Source: Chamaea fasciata
Lineage: Eukaryota > Chordata > Aves > Passeriformes > Sylviidae
Direction: 5' to 3'
NCBI GenBank assembly: GCA_029207755.1
Contig: JARCOQ010000003.1
Span: forward strand, 44,288,144 to 44,352,143
Length of the DNA stretch: 64,000 nt
The position numbers were made by a program, and so were the translations under genes. The notes beneath the pieces are model-generated. The model was not told the origin of the DNA. It ran no database searches and was given only the letters and a program-made list of their open reading frames with translations. Positions 53,501 to 64,000 of this stretch are shown here, one piece after another (position 1 is the first letter of the stretch; each line of letters opens with the position of its first letter).

Positions 53501-54012
53501 TCTGGAAGCCACTGGCTTCATTCTCTTTCCTCAGCCCTTCCCTTAGGACACTTTATTCCAGGAGCTCTGTATTTTCTCAGAAAACCCCCAATGTTCTCTT
53601 TGAGGGTCAGTATTGTTAATTTTAAAGAGCAATCAGGAGACGAGCCCTCCCTTGCTCTGCCGTCCAACCCTTGTTTTACCATTTCCTTACTTTCAAGTCC
53701 CAGTGTAACAAATGTTCAAGGTCTTCCTCCCACCTGCTTCTCCAAGGCAGTTTTAAATTAGCCATGATTTCCTTCTCTCCTCAGCTTCTCATTTTTTCCA
53801 AAGTCTGTACTATCAAATCCTAACGCCCTCCTTTCCTCTTTGTTATTTGAAGCAGCCCTGCTTCGTGCTGCTCATTCATGAGGACACTTCTACCCACTCC
53901 ACTGAGCCAATATTCCCCACCTCTGCTCTGCATAAATGCTTTCATCCCTACATTAGTCTAGCTCTCACTTCCAGCAGCTGCTTTTTATTTCAGAGAGGGG
54001 AGGTGTGGGGGT
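50511..54012. other. Stretch with no recognised gene
   Basis: Nothing recognisable except an A13 run at 52584-52596. Sequence near 51050-51090 (TATGACATCATTAGCACAG and ATGATCATGAAGTCAC) has AP-1/CRE-like and homeodomain-like cores and could be regulatory, but the evidence is slight. Confidence 0.5.
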
Positions 54013-54092
54013 TTTTGTTGTTGTTGTTTGTTTGGGGTTTTTTCTTTGTTGGGTTTTTTTTTTTTTTTGTTTGCATGTGTGTGTGTGTCTGT
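54013..54092. repeat. T-rich tract with TTG and (TG)n parts
   Basis: This is a low-complexity run containing GTTGTTGTTGTTTGTTTG, a pure T stretch of about fifteen bases, and (TG)7 near 54077-54090. It is a simple repeat with no coding meaning. Confidence 0.85.
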
Positions 54093-54530
54093 TTTATGGG
54101 TAGCCCTTCACGCTCTGCAGGGCTGCTGAGTCTTTCCGAAGTGAGTACTTTCTTGGGAGGAGGGCAGATTGTGGCAACAGAAGTGAAGGTTGCTTGCTGG
54201 AAAGATCATTTGTTCTCTTGAGTATGAAAAGAAACCTATTGCTGCTAACTTCAAGTGGACCCACCCTCTGCTCCAGGCATCTTTACAGCCATGAAAATTA
54301 CAATGTCACTGGTATTAACAGCACGAAATGGCAACAGCTCACTCCACTACAACTCCCTGCTCCTGCAGGGATAACAACAGAAACCTCAATTTAAATTGAG
54401 AAGCTGCCTCTACAGCCATTGCCTCCAGCAATCTTCCCTAGAGTAAAGTGGGGCCACAGGGCTTGAGTGGAGAGGTAGTGAACCTTCAGGCTGCTGGAGT
54501 CCATGGGGGAGTTAGTCCCAGATCAGCAGG

Positions 54531-54737
54531 TTTTTTTTACAATGAGGGTGGTGAAACACTGCAATGTGTTGCCCAGAGTAGTTATGGATGCCCCATCCCT
54601 GGAAACATTCAAGGTCATGTTGGACAGGACTCTGAGCAACCTGATCTAGTTGAAGATACCATGCTTATTGCAGAGGGTTGAACTAGATGACCTTTGAATG
54701 TCCTTTCCAGCCCAAACTATTCTATGATTCTATGAAA
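54531..54737 (+). mobile_element. CR1 LINE 3' end with ATTCTATG tail
   Basis: The segment reads through the familiar CR1 3' region in order: TTTACAATGAGGGTGGTGAA, then TTGCCCAGAGTAGTTATGGA, ATGCCCCATCCCTGGAAACA, TTCAAGGTCATGTTGGACAG, CTGAGCAACCTGATCTAGTT, GGTTGAACTAGATGACC, CCTTTCCAGCCCAAACTATT, and finally the tandem ATTCTATGATTCTATGA tail. It is in plus orientation, truncated at its 5' end (no reverse transcriptase), and moderately diverged. This is the strongest evidence that the window is avian or at least sauropsid. Confidence 0.95.
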
Positions 54738-57700
54738 TCTGGCAAGCATCCCCATGGGTAGAGCAGGCTGTGTCCCCAACGTACCGGGGGAGTGACCCAC
54801 GAAGAACTGGCACAGGCCAAACAAGCTCCTTTAAGATGAGGGGAGGGCTGCTCAGCCAGGCCATGGGCACACCCCACCACAGCTCCGCTGGTGTGACACT
54901 GGCCAGGGCTACTTCCAGAAAGCAGCTTGGGCTGGAACAGTGCTGGGCTCACTCATGGCTTTTCTCCTCCTGGTCTGGAGGTGGTCTCATCAGTTTGATA
55001 ATGTCATCTTACCCCAGCCCTTTGGCTTCTCTACCACTTCCCTGAACTGCTCTGCACCACCACCACAGAAGCCCACAGATGCCTCCCACCTCCTGCTCCC
55101 TCTCACTTCTCTGGGCTTTCATTCCAAACTCTTCTCAAGTCCTCAATTTATTTCTTCTGTTCCCACACAAGGATCCAGGAGCCATAAATGGATCAAGCTG
55201 TGGCAAGATCTAAAACTGTCCCATCTTTAAAAAGCCAGAAATACCCTGCAATCTGTGAGAACTAGCCAGTCCAGCCACAACAATGACATATCCAGACTTG
55301 GGGGATATAAGGGTTAAATTTGCCTGGCTTCTAAAATCCCATAATACTTGCGTGCACAGAGCTGTTACACTGCAATTTACTCTAAATTGATACTCCATTT
55401 ATCTGTCCATAGCCTTGGCATCTTGCTGCCCCTGCACTCCTAAATCACCCTTCTTTGACTGTCCTTATTTAATTTTCCAGCTCTTCAAGCAAACCCTTCT
55501 CCTAACGGTCCCTGCATACCTCTGCATCCTCACCTCTGAAAATGCTGCCCCTGTCTCACTTTCCATGCAAACATGTTAAGGCATGGAGCTGAAATGTCAT
55601 GCCAGAAAAAGCAGCCCAGGTTGTTTTGGTACATGCAGTGGTCAGCATGCCCTGCTGGAGAGCCTACCAACATGTAACTAATATCCTGAGTTTTGGAGCC
55701 AGACGAGTCCTATTCATTCTCTTGTCCAAACCACAGAGACAAGAACATCCAGCCTCTCCAACATCTCACAAATCCTGGGATGGACATGGAGATACAGAGA
55801 GGGAAAACCTGAAAAACCATCAAGCGATGCTGGCATTATGATTGGGGACCTTCTCATGCTTGTAGAAGCAGTCATGCCCCTTTACTGGAGTGGTCAGGCT
55901 GTGACATAGGACAGAAGGTATCTTATCTAGATGCAGTAGCTGACCTCCCTCTTGAACATACAGCTGAGTTTGACCCACTTCTGCTGATATAAAGAAATCA
56001 GAGGAAAGCCTGGGGAAAATGGAATCTGAACAGAGTAAAAATAGAAATTTACATACAAGGAATAGCTGCAGAACCACAAACCCATTCTTTTTTTCTACTA
56101 GCCCACCACACCACTTTGAAAAATCCTTCTCACTCTGCAGCTTTAGTCCTGTGGTCAGGGGAGCAAAGGCATGCAGCACTGCATGTTAAATATCCTCTGA
56201 TGCTCCAGTGGTGACAGTACATTTCAAACCTATGGTGTGAAAGCCCCTCTCAGACGCCAAGGCAACCCTTGCTTTGCTGTGCTTCTTCACAGGTACCAGA
56301 ATCAGCACAGAAACACATCTGCCTAGGGCTGGCATCTTTGATTTATTGATTTATTTTGAATATGTTGTTCCTCTTGCACATCTAACTCCCCCCTCCAAGG
56401 GCACAAGACCTTTGCACTTTTCTGATTACTTCATCCTTTGTACTCCGCTCCCACAAGCTATAGGTCAGAGATCGGATGACGGACTTGACCCAAAGTGGCT
56501 GACAAAGGCTTCTCATCTGCCTGGCATGGCATTCAGAGAAATCGATTCACTGAGGTGTCAGTGCTGCATTGCATTCAGCAGCAGTTTCTAGGCATGCCAT
56601 GAAAGGCACCAGCACATCAGTGGACTCATTGACCCATTCAGTAGAAACTCCAGTACTGAGCATCCTTCTCAGCTCCCCATGGTCTGAGGGCAAACCTCCC
56701 TGCAACCATGTGTGTTATACTGAGTATAAAGAGCAAAAGTTTCAATTTTGCAGAGTTGCCTTCCCAACACTTTTCACAGGGACCCTTGAGATTCCTTCTG
56801 AATGAGAGGAATGCCATGTCTTCTCAATATCAATGGATATTTCATCCTTTTTGCTGTGCAAGTTAGGTGTTCAAGGAGGTACTGGCCAGCATGGAGACAG
56901 GGGCAGGTACAAAGAGAAATGTGCCACTGCTATTCTTAAAAGACAAAGCACAAGGAAAAAGCATCCTCAGATGAAGTCACCTTTCCCTCCAGCTTGTGTC
57001 ATCTTCAGGCACAAAGGTCAGGCCTGGACTTTCTTTATAATCTTGCTCCATCTTGCCACTGAACCAGATTTTATCGCCCCACAACATCCATCCACAGCAT
57101 CTTCTCTATCTACCAATGCTTCCTTGAGCATCTATGTTCTCTATTTTCCTTCTCAAGTCCTTATGAACTCATTTAGTACTTTTGCTGGTTTGCCTTGTTA
57201 ATAATTGTCTTTTCCTCTATTCTTTCTCACTTTTTCCAGGCAGAAAGAGGGAACATGCCTTCCCAGAATTAGCAGCCCTGTCCAGGAGTGTGTCCCATCA
57301 GTGGGCAAGTGTTAATGTCCTGCTGGTGTCCTTACCCCTCTCTCCCCAAACGCCACCCACTGGGGCACTTCTTAATAAGACCACCTCACAGTGGAAACCA
57401 GGTGCCATAAAAGTAACTTAAATTTTCTCAATTCCTAACATATGCAAAGGATTATGCTCCAGTTTTTGAGGTTTCTTCACCAGCTGCCTGGTGTGGTAAA
57501 ATTAAAGATCCATTTATGATAGATGACAGTAGATCAGCAGTGTTTAAATGGAAGTTGACAGATGTTTTTGCCAATGGTGTCTGGGTAAAACAGGGACTCC
57601 AACAAGGCTGGACATAGTTTGGCTAAGGATCAGACCAAAGATATCAGAACTTCTTGAGTGCTTTGAATGTTTTAAGGCACATCCATCACTAACTGAAGAC

Positions 57701-57834
57701 AGAGTTAGTTCGTTTCTTGAGATATATTTGGAGTAATTTGCAAAAGCGAGCATGAAAACTGAAAGCACCATGGAAATGTTCTCTGAATGGTTACACTATG
57801 CTGACTATGGAAGGAATTCAGCACAGATGAGGGA
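54738..57834. other. Stretch with no recognised gene
   Basis: No gene is recognised. A very strong acceptor-like tract (TTCCTCTATTCTTTCTCACTTTTTCCAG) ends at 57239 and is followed by about 60 open codons to 57421. The only donor candidate is a weak AAA|GTAACT close to the stop. Confidence 0.55.
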
Positions 57835-58060
57835 ATATATATTATATTATATTATATTATATTATATTATATTATATTATATTATATTATATTATATTAT
57901 ATTATAGTATAGTATAGTATAGTATAGTATAGTATAGTATAGTATATATGTATATATGTATATATGTATATATGTATATATGTATATATGTATATATGTA
58001 TATATGTATATATGTATATATGTATATATGTATATATGTATATATGTATATATGTATATA
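57835..58060. repeat. Composite microsatellite: (ATTAT)13-(AGTAT)8-(ATATGTAT)14
   Basis: There are three adjacent perfect arrays. (ATTAT)13 runs from 57841 to 57905, (AGTAT)8 from 57906 to 57945, and the octamer ATATGTAT about 14.4 times from 57946 to 58060, with an ATATAT lead-in at 57835. The first boundary is a single T-to-G change within the same pentamer. The second changes the period from 5 to 8. The octamer has no stop codon in any of the six frames, which creates spurious repeat peptides on both strands. Confidence 0.97.
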
Positions 58061-61020
58061 CGTAAAATTCAGTTTGGAGCTGGCTGGCTGGTTCCAGCTC
58101 AGCTGTGATGCCCCAAAATGCCCCATCCTGCAGCCTTCTGAAATGACAGGCTGTCTGTTATGAAAATCACTTTGAACTTTCGTATTTCTGGTCCAGAGTC
58201 TCCCTCTAGAATTCTCCTATGTATTAACTGCTTTTGCATAAGATAACTGTTTTCAAAGCCGAGTCACACATTCAGCATATCTTCACATCGTGGTTTCGCT
58301 ATGCAAATTGTCTGTGCTCCTCTCTTCTAGGTACTGTACTTGATGCATCCCCCTGCCTTTTTACCTCATGGGGGGCCCTTCAGGGCTTGCCTCCCAGCTC
58401 CAAGAGCATAACTGCACATCAGCCCACCCAACTAAACAGGCTGCTCGCATGGAGAAATGCCTCCCAGTTTGAGATGGAGCCTTGTCAGGTTGCAGGATAA
58501 AAAAAGCCCTACATTCATTTCTCTCGCTCACAGGCTCGCTGCTTAGTCAGCTGTTACACCGCCACATAAAACCTTTGCTAAAAGAGCTGTGGTAGAAAAT
58601 AGCTGATCAGTAAGTCTGAAGTGTCAGAGCTGTCTGGGTAGGTGGAGGCACTAACAGGAAGGCAGGAAACCCAGTCTGTAAGCTTAGGGCTGGGAGAGAG
58701 GAAACAGTTTCCATTCAGTATAGAGATTGCAGGGCAACACTGATGGGAGGGCTCAGGCTCAGCCAAAAAGCCATTTTTTTTCTCCTCTGTTTTAATGATT
58801 CCTGGCTGCTGGAACTCAGCACCCCAGGGAGGAAGCGTGGGCCAGCCTACACTGAATGCTGCTCCTTGCTCCTACCCTTGCAGCCCCAGGGAGGGGAGGC
58901 AGAGGATCTATAAATGTATTTCACACAAGTGTGTGTGAAATAACCCACATAAATCACCCTGCGAGACTTTCTTAAAATGCCTGCTACCTGTAACACCAGC
59001 CACAATTAGCACACCAACTTATTTACATGTCATAAATCTGGGGCTCACAAAGACCTGTTGTGACTGACTTTTCACCACAAACCTGTGAGCTTTGGTAAAT
59101 TTGCTAAATCAGACTCACCCCTTTCTTATAAAGGGTTTCAAGCAGCTCACAGCAGCATAAAGGTAAATCACACAAGGGCTGCCTTGTCCTCCCAGACTCC
59201 AATCACAGCTCTAGCATTCACCCCTTTGCAATTCCAAATCCTGATTAGATCTGGGAATAGATCCTGCACATGGATCTAAGTGTGGGGAAAACAATGCACC
59301 AAAGATCTGGAGTTCACTAAACCCCTCGGAGCCCCCACCGACATCTCCCAGCCTGGCAGCTGTTTCAAGGCAGCCTTCAGTTTTAATCGCAAATTATTCT
59401 CCTGACAGCCCACAGTAAAATTAAAGCAAGCATGCTAAGACAAAGAGGCTCAACGTTGGTTTACAAATTTCATGCAGGATCCTTTGGGGGTTCTAGCTTG
59501 ATTGCAGGAAGAGTAAAGCAGCCCCCCAGATGCAGCAGCTGTGCCCAGGAGTGCCCTGGGGCAGCGGTGCGTTGGCTCCTCGCACCCTGCGGTAACTGAC
59601 AGTGTCAGCACCTCTGGGCAGCCCCAGGGGTGGGTCACACTTTGCCGTGCCCAAGCACACACCGCCACGGATGTCACCACAAGTGGTTTGCTCCTTCTCC
59701 TCCTCACTTACCAAGCCCAGCAGGGAAATACATCTCTTACAAGCAGGGGAACCAGACTCTCTCATACCAGGCATGTGTTGTGTGAGGAAAATCAAAAGCA
59801 AGTTATGTTTGAACCTGCAGTACCCACACAGCTTGACCAAGCCATAAAAATGCAGCTGTGTCAGTACAGAGACACCCAGAAATGTCCATTTGCTCCTGTG
59901 TGTGCAGGCATGTGCCTGCAGCGTGGTCTGAGCACTGCCTGGCACACTGAAGCCTGACTGCAAATTAGGGATGAGGGATTATTTTTCAGTTTCCCAATTG
60001 CAAACTAAGGATTTACCCATCCCTCCATTCCTCCCACAGAGGTCTTGTGAGGATAAACTGAGTTACTTGAACATTTTGATGGCTGGAAGTGCTAAGAGCC
60101 AGACGGGAGGGAGTGGTCCAGAGAAGCAAGGAAGCAGAGTGTACATTCCATGGAGGAGTTGTTCCAGCTAATGCACAGAGAGCTCCCTTGCTCCCTGAAA
60201 AGCCACTCCAGACAATGCCTAACAGAGTGCACACATTGCAGAGCCTCATGTATTCCGTTTTCCTGGAAAAGCACAGAGCAGCCGTGGTTTTGGGCTCTGC
60301 CTGGGCTCTCACTGCTCGGAGCACCACACCACCTCCAACACGTATCCATCAGGAGAATTTAGGTCCCACTTTACTCATTCCTTTTCCTGCTCCATTCTTG
60401 GTGGATTTCCAAGGGCAGATGTTTCCACATCTCTCTTCCCCAAAATAAGGCAGGAGTGTTCCTTGTCCTTCATGGGACTTACTGTACATCACAATTTTTC
60501 ATCTTTATTCAATGGGGCACCCAACCCAAATGGCACCATCATATCAGCAGGCAAAACCCCCTAAGAAGTGCAGCAACTCATTTATCTCACCAGCACCACA
60601 CTGCCAAAGGGGATGGTAGGAAGAAAATGACCCACGGGCTCTCACAGCACCCACCAAACACAACAGCATGTGGAGATAAAAATACAGAGCACCTCTGAAC
60701 TCAACATGGCAGGCCTGTGGCTGGGAGCAGCAAAAGGGATGGATTTTCATACCCCCATTCACTGCTGACTGAATGATCCCCTGTCACACATGGCCACAAT
60801 CTCCACACAAGCAAGAGAAGGGAAAAATCTGTGTGCTGAAGCCAGAAAATAACCTGCAGTTGAAATCATGCTACCTTCTAGCTAAGGAAGGTGTTAATAA
60901 CAAGAAGGATTGAATGGAAGAAGCAAAAAGGGCTGTTCTGGACACTCCAGCAAGCTTTCCATTTCTTCCCTAAGCACAGCAGGGCAGAAAGGCTGCAGAG
61001 TGGACCACCAGTATATTGGC
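58061..61020. other. Stretch with no recognised gene
   Basis: No gene is recognised. It holds the hairpin at 58917-58942 and, on the minus strand, a good TTG|GTAAGT donor-like site (ACTTAC at 59706-59711) whose nearest plausible acceptor leaves only 24 nt. Frames up to 156 codons occur on both strands near 59.5-60.4 kb without resemblance to known proteins. Confidence 0.55.
58917..58942. repeat. Perfect 11-bp hairpin with 4-nt loop
   Basis: TATTTCACACA at 58917-58927 and TGTGTGAAATA at 58932-58942 are exact reverse complements around AGTG. It is too short for a microRNA precursor and not followed by a T run that would suggest a Pol III terminator. It may be a dimeric protein-binding site. 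Confidence 0.85.
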
Positions 61021-61500
61021 ATTTTCCTCACTAATTGAAATTTCTACTCACATAAAACGATCCCATGCTAATACATTGCACTGTCATTAAAATCACGTCA
61101 CTTCAGTTCTTTATATTTTTATTGTGGCATATGAATTACGCTGTCCAAAGAAAAAAATAATTAAAAAGAAAAAAAAGCCATTATAAAATGAAATTCTGAA
61201 ATTAATTGCTCCATTCTAACCAGAGAAAAAAGGAAATGTTTTGAACAAAAATAATTTGGCCTGTATATTTTTCTAAACAAAACTGTGTCACAACAAATAC
61301 AACCCTACAAAGACCATTTGTATTAATAAAATGGTATTTTTGCAATAAAAAAAATTGCTGGCAAAGTGTTCAGCTGGGTTTATTAGTGTCATTAAGAATC
61401 CTCCCACATTCTCTTATTTTTCAGCAGCTAGCAAAGAGGTACATTCAGAATTTCATTATTTGAGAATGAGGCAATAGATAAAATAAAAAATAAAGAGCAA
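61021..61500. promoter_or_regulatory. AT-rich block resembling a conserved non-coding element
   Basis: About 480 bp is very AT-rich, CpG-poor and not simple-sequence. It carries a CRE-like TCACGTCA at 61093-61100, several ATTA/TAAT homeodomain cores, and AATAAA-type motifs. Vertebrate conserved non-coding elements near developmental genes often look like this. There is no direct evidence of conservation from one genome, so the call is weak. Confidence 0.25.
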
Positions 61501-63059
61501 TTTGTACTCCTATAATGGCTTCCTCCCCAAAGCTTCACAGCAGTTTACAGAAAACTCTGTGATTTAACCTCCTCTCTTGCAATGTAGCTATTCCCCCTTT
61601 TTATGGCTGGGAAAAATATCTCTTGAGAGAGCCTCTGTTCATTTCAAACATCTGTATTCTGAGTGCCAAGAGCGTGATTTACCACAGTTCATTGTGTTCC
61701 AAGTCAGTGTCCAGGATAGGTACTCAGTATTTCTAGCAAAAAAGACCACAGGCATCTCGCATCAGCTATCCCAGACTCCTGGAATCTGCTACAGAGCTGG
61801 AGTGAATTTGGGACAGCAGGAAACTCAACCTCTGTTCCTTAGCTCTGGGCTTCTCCTCAATTTCCAGGCTCCAGGGCACAAGAGGCCTTTCACCTTCTTC
61901 TAGCCTTCTCCAAAAACACAAGGGATATTTCAAATGTTTTGTTAGGCAGGAATAAGCTCTCTGCAGAAGCATTGACTGGCTCAATTCTCTTTTGTCCATT
62001 TTACAGCCTCTGCATTCCTGTTGGGCGACACTTAAAGACGCGAAAGAATTCCCAGTATTTAAAAAACTTCTTATTTTTAATGTTTTCTGGTGCCAAAACT
62101 GGCAGCCGTCTGTGCACGTATGGAAAAGGCAGGAAAGCAGGGCTGTTTCTGGGGAAGAAACGCTTCTTTCATTTCCTTCCCTCTTCAACATTGGTCGATA
62201 TTAATTTTAAACCTGGCTGGCACTCCACAGTAAGGAGAGTGAAAGATCTTGTTCTTTCATCCAAAAAAGTATCAAATAGGTGTAGCTGCAATTTTAAAGC
62301 AACCCCACCAAGCCATTGAGTTTCCAAAAGGACGATGGCTTTCCTGGCAGCACGGGGTTTGCCATATCAGATGCAGCAGACTACCAGATCACAAAGCCTT
62401 ACTGCTTCATTCTAGCCATGACCCATATTTCATCCTGTGCTTCAGAAAAAGATGAAAGGCCTTCATAATGCATCCTAAACATTACCATATGGAAAAACCT
62501 TGCACCATTTAAAAAGGATAAGCAAATAGGGTTCTATAGAAATACTAGGACACTACAGCATTCATTTCTAAAATCCCAGTGGGACAATTATAATGTCTCT
62601 AATTTTCTGTGGAGGGGAAGTATATTCCTGATATATTCTGTAGGCAGTGGTGATGAGAGCTTTTCAACACAATAAGCACAGGACAGAATGCAAAACTATC
62701 CTGATGCCCAAACCTATGAAAAATCGGATTTCTGAACTCTACCATTTTCAATGCAGGCAGGCCAGAATTCAATCTGTACCTTAAAAACTGTACAATGACA
62801 GTAACTATAAAGACTCAGAACCAGAACAAGGACCAATGAGGCCATTAATAACAGTAATAAATGTGGTTCTGCGTGAGGAAAACAGCCAAGGAATAATAAT
62901 AATTTAAAAAAAGTCATTTTAGAATATGTTATGTCCTCTGTAAAATTCCCACTGCATTTGTACAATGCAGTAGCAATTAAGGAGCAATTCCCTGTCTCTG
63001 AAAAGAGGCTGCAATCCACCCTGTGTTTATCAGATGTTGCCTAGGAGGTCAGGAATGCT
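61501..63059. other. Stretch with no recognised gene
   Basis: Nothing recognisable is present. Frames of 141 codons (61766-62191, minus) and 126 codons (61939-62319, plus) overlap each other and match no known family. Confidence 0.55.
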
Positions 63060-63240
63060 CCAAATGGTGCTGCTTCTCCCGGGCTCCACTTGCCCTTGGG
63101 GCACAGGCACCAGCCGGGCGCCGAGAGCCGCCCTCAGCCTCGCAGCCGCGGGGCAGGGACTGCCCGAGCATCCCTCGCTCCACGAAGGATAAGGAAAGTC
63201 CACGTCTCTGCCAGGCTGCGCAGGGAGAGCAGGAGGAATA
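63060..63240. other. Short CpG-dense patch
   Basis: About thirteen CpGs fall in 180 bp, including GCCGGGCGCCGAGAGCCGCC and CTCGCAGCCGCGGGG. By eye this is close to island density, though too short for a formal CpG island. It overlaps the minus-strand 46-codon frame whose ATG is at 63274 and could mark a promoter-proximal first exon. Confidence 0.4.
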
Positions 63241-63274
63241 AAAGCAGGAGCCCTCTTGCAGGAGTGCGCTCCAT
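63134..63274 (-). CDS. Candidate 46-residue secreted or first-exon ORF, unproven
   Basis: On the minus strand an ATG at 63274-63272 has a strong context (GCCATGG). It opens 46 codons to TGA at 63136-63134. The N-terminus reads as a signal peptide: a basic start (MERTPARG), a core of LLLLFLLLSL, and then RSLA followed by ETW, which gives a plausible cleavage site after SLA. The rest is Arg/Ala/Pro-rich. CpG density is high across the frame, as in many vertebrate first exons. No homologue is recognised, no TATA box lies upstream, and no good splice donor lies within or just beyond the frame. It may be a short secreted peptide, the first exon of a gene running left, or chance. Confidence 0.2.
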   Translation of the reverse strand: MERTPARGLLLLFLLLSLRSLAETWTFLILRGARDARAVPAPRLRG

Positions 63275-64000
63275 GGCGTTATCTGCAGCATCGTGGCTTT
63301 CCCTGGAGAAATGGCCTGCGTGGGAATGGGGGACATGCAGCTGGCACAGGGCCCCTCTTCTAGGCTTCAGTGGCATGAGTCCTGCCTCACTGAATGCCAC
63401 TGAGAGCCAGTAACATTCCAGGCTCTCTCCTTCCCGTGCACCTCCAGCTGCCACAGGTCTGCAGATGTACAGCTGCATTTTGAACAAATATACCAGACGT
63501 TTCCTTTCCTGGTACAATTTTTTCTTGCGCAACTCTGGAGAGCAAACTGCACATTTTGGTCTTTGGTTGTACAGCTTCAATGCCTAAATCTTCCCCTCCT
63601 CAGGCAGTAAATGCAGCTATTGTTTTGCCAGTTGGTCGGGTTACTTTTTTTTTCTTTTCAGAGCCTCGTGTTGCTGCCAAGGTAATGCACAATGTTACAC
63701 CCTTTAGAAACCAGTCCGGGTTGTGTAATGCTACCCTACCACCACCAAACAACTTAGGACTGTGTCAGCCCAGGGAAAAAACAAGCCTGGAAGCTAGAGG
63801 AGATTAAAGCAAAGCAGTAGCATGGTTTTTAACTGTGCCTTAGAATGTCTAATCTAGTTAATGGTCCTTCCAGCCCATCCTGTGTAAAGACATGAGCATG
63901 TGGCATGTACTGAAGGAGGATCAACACTGACACACTGACAGATGCGCTTATTGGCACAAGAGACTAGATTAGGTTTTGGACTGGATTTTTTAACTTGCTA
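63275..64000. other. Stretch with no recognised gene
   Basis: No gene is recognised. A strong acceptor-like tract (TACTTTTTTTTTCTTTTCAG) ends at 63661. Behind it a frame stays open for 48 codons to TAA at 63805-63807 and contains three N-glycosylation sequons (NVT, NQS, NAT) in about fifteen residues. An AAG|GTAATG donor-like site also follows 63681, which would give a 20-nt microexon instead. Confidence 0.5.

Noticed and set aside
57902..58163. Repeat-rich frames on both strands (Tyr/Ile/Met and Tyr/Ile/His repeats)
   Set aside because: They are translations of an octamer microsatellite that has no stop in any frame.
59712..59735. Minus-strand 24-nt microexon before a strong TTG|GTAAGT donor
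   Set aside because: The only plausible acceptor is an AAG with a modest pyrimidine tract, and a 24-nt exon without other support is not credible.
1..64000. tRNA, rRNA, CRISPR array, bacterial operon, retroviral gag/pol or LTR pair
   Set aside because: I looked for these while reading and saw no supporting sequence. Small or diverged copies could be missed by eye; tRNAscan and RepeatMasker runs would settle this.

Overview
This 64 kb window looks like non-coding (intergenic or deep intronic) DNA from a bird. The best evidence is two truncated CR1 LINE 3' ends. The one at about 54531-54737 ends in the ATTCTATG-type tail that marks CR1 of birds and other reptiles. The one at about 41510-41650 is older and has lost its tail. 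I saw few other interspersed repeats, no recognisable L1 or Alu, and only scattered short microsatellites, which fits a compact avian genome better than a crocodile or turtle genome. The species cannot be named from the sequence. There is no bacterial or viral gene organisation, and no rRNA, tRNA or CRISPR array that I could find.

No protein-coding gene is recognised. Open frames are short, overlap on both strands and match no family I know. The longest (240 codons, minus strand, 20441-21163) lies in GC-rich sequence where such a length can occur by chance. I therefore looked for exon-like structure: strong splice acceptors followed by an open frame and a good donor. The best cases are a phase-compatible three-exon chain at 6688-7742 (+) that would encode a 92-residue cysteine-rich protein with one hydrophobic segment, a 130-nt exon-like unit at 46293-46422 (+), and an isolated 85-nt unit at 8876-8960 (+). 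Near the right end, a CpG-dense patch overlaps a 46-codon minus-strand frame (63134-63274) with a good Kozak context and a signal-peptide-like start. All are unproven, because intronic DNA contains many pseudo-exons.

Layout: 1-9 kb is plain sequence with a CA repeat, the exon chain and a 20-bp AT palindrome. 9-17 kb has a GATA repeat, a CpG-enriched kilobase (14.4-15.5 kb) and a (GAGAT)14 array. 17-33 kb is mostly featureless, with purine tracts and a GC-rich patch at 27.1 kb. A cluster of POU and homeodomain core motifs at 33.87-33.95 kb is a candidate enhancer. 39.87 kb holds a nearly pure G tract. 41.5 kb and 54.5 kb hold the CR1 copies. 57.8-58.06 kb is a 226-bp composite microsatellite in three motif blocks. 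61.0-61.5 kb is an AT-rich block resembling conserved non-coding elements. If the window has a function, the likeliest is cis-regulation of a gene outside it.
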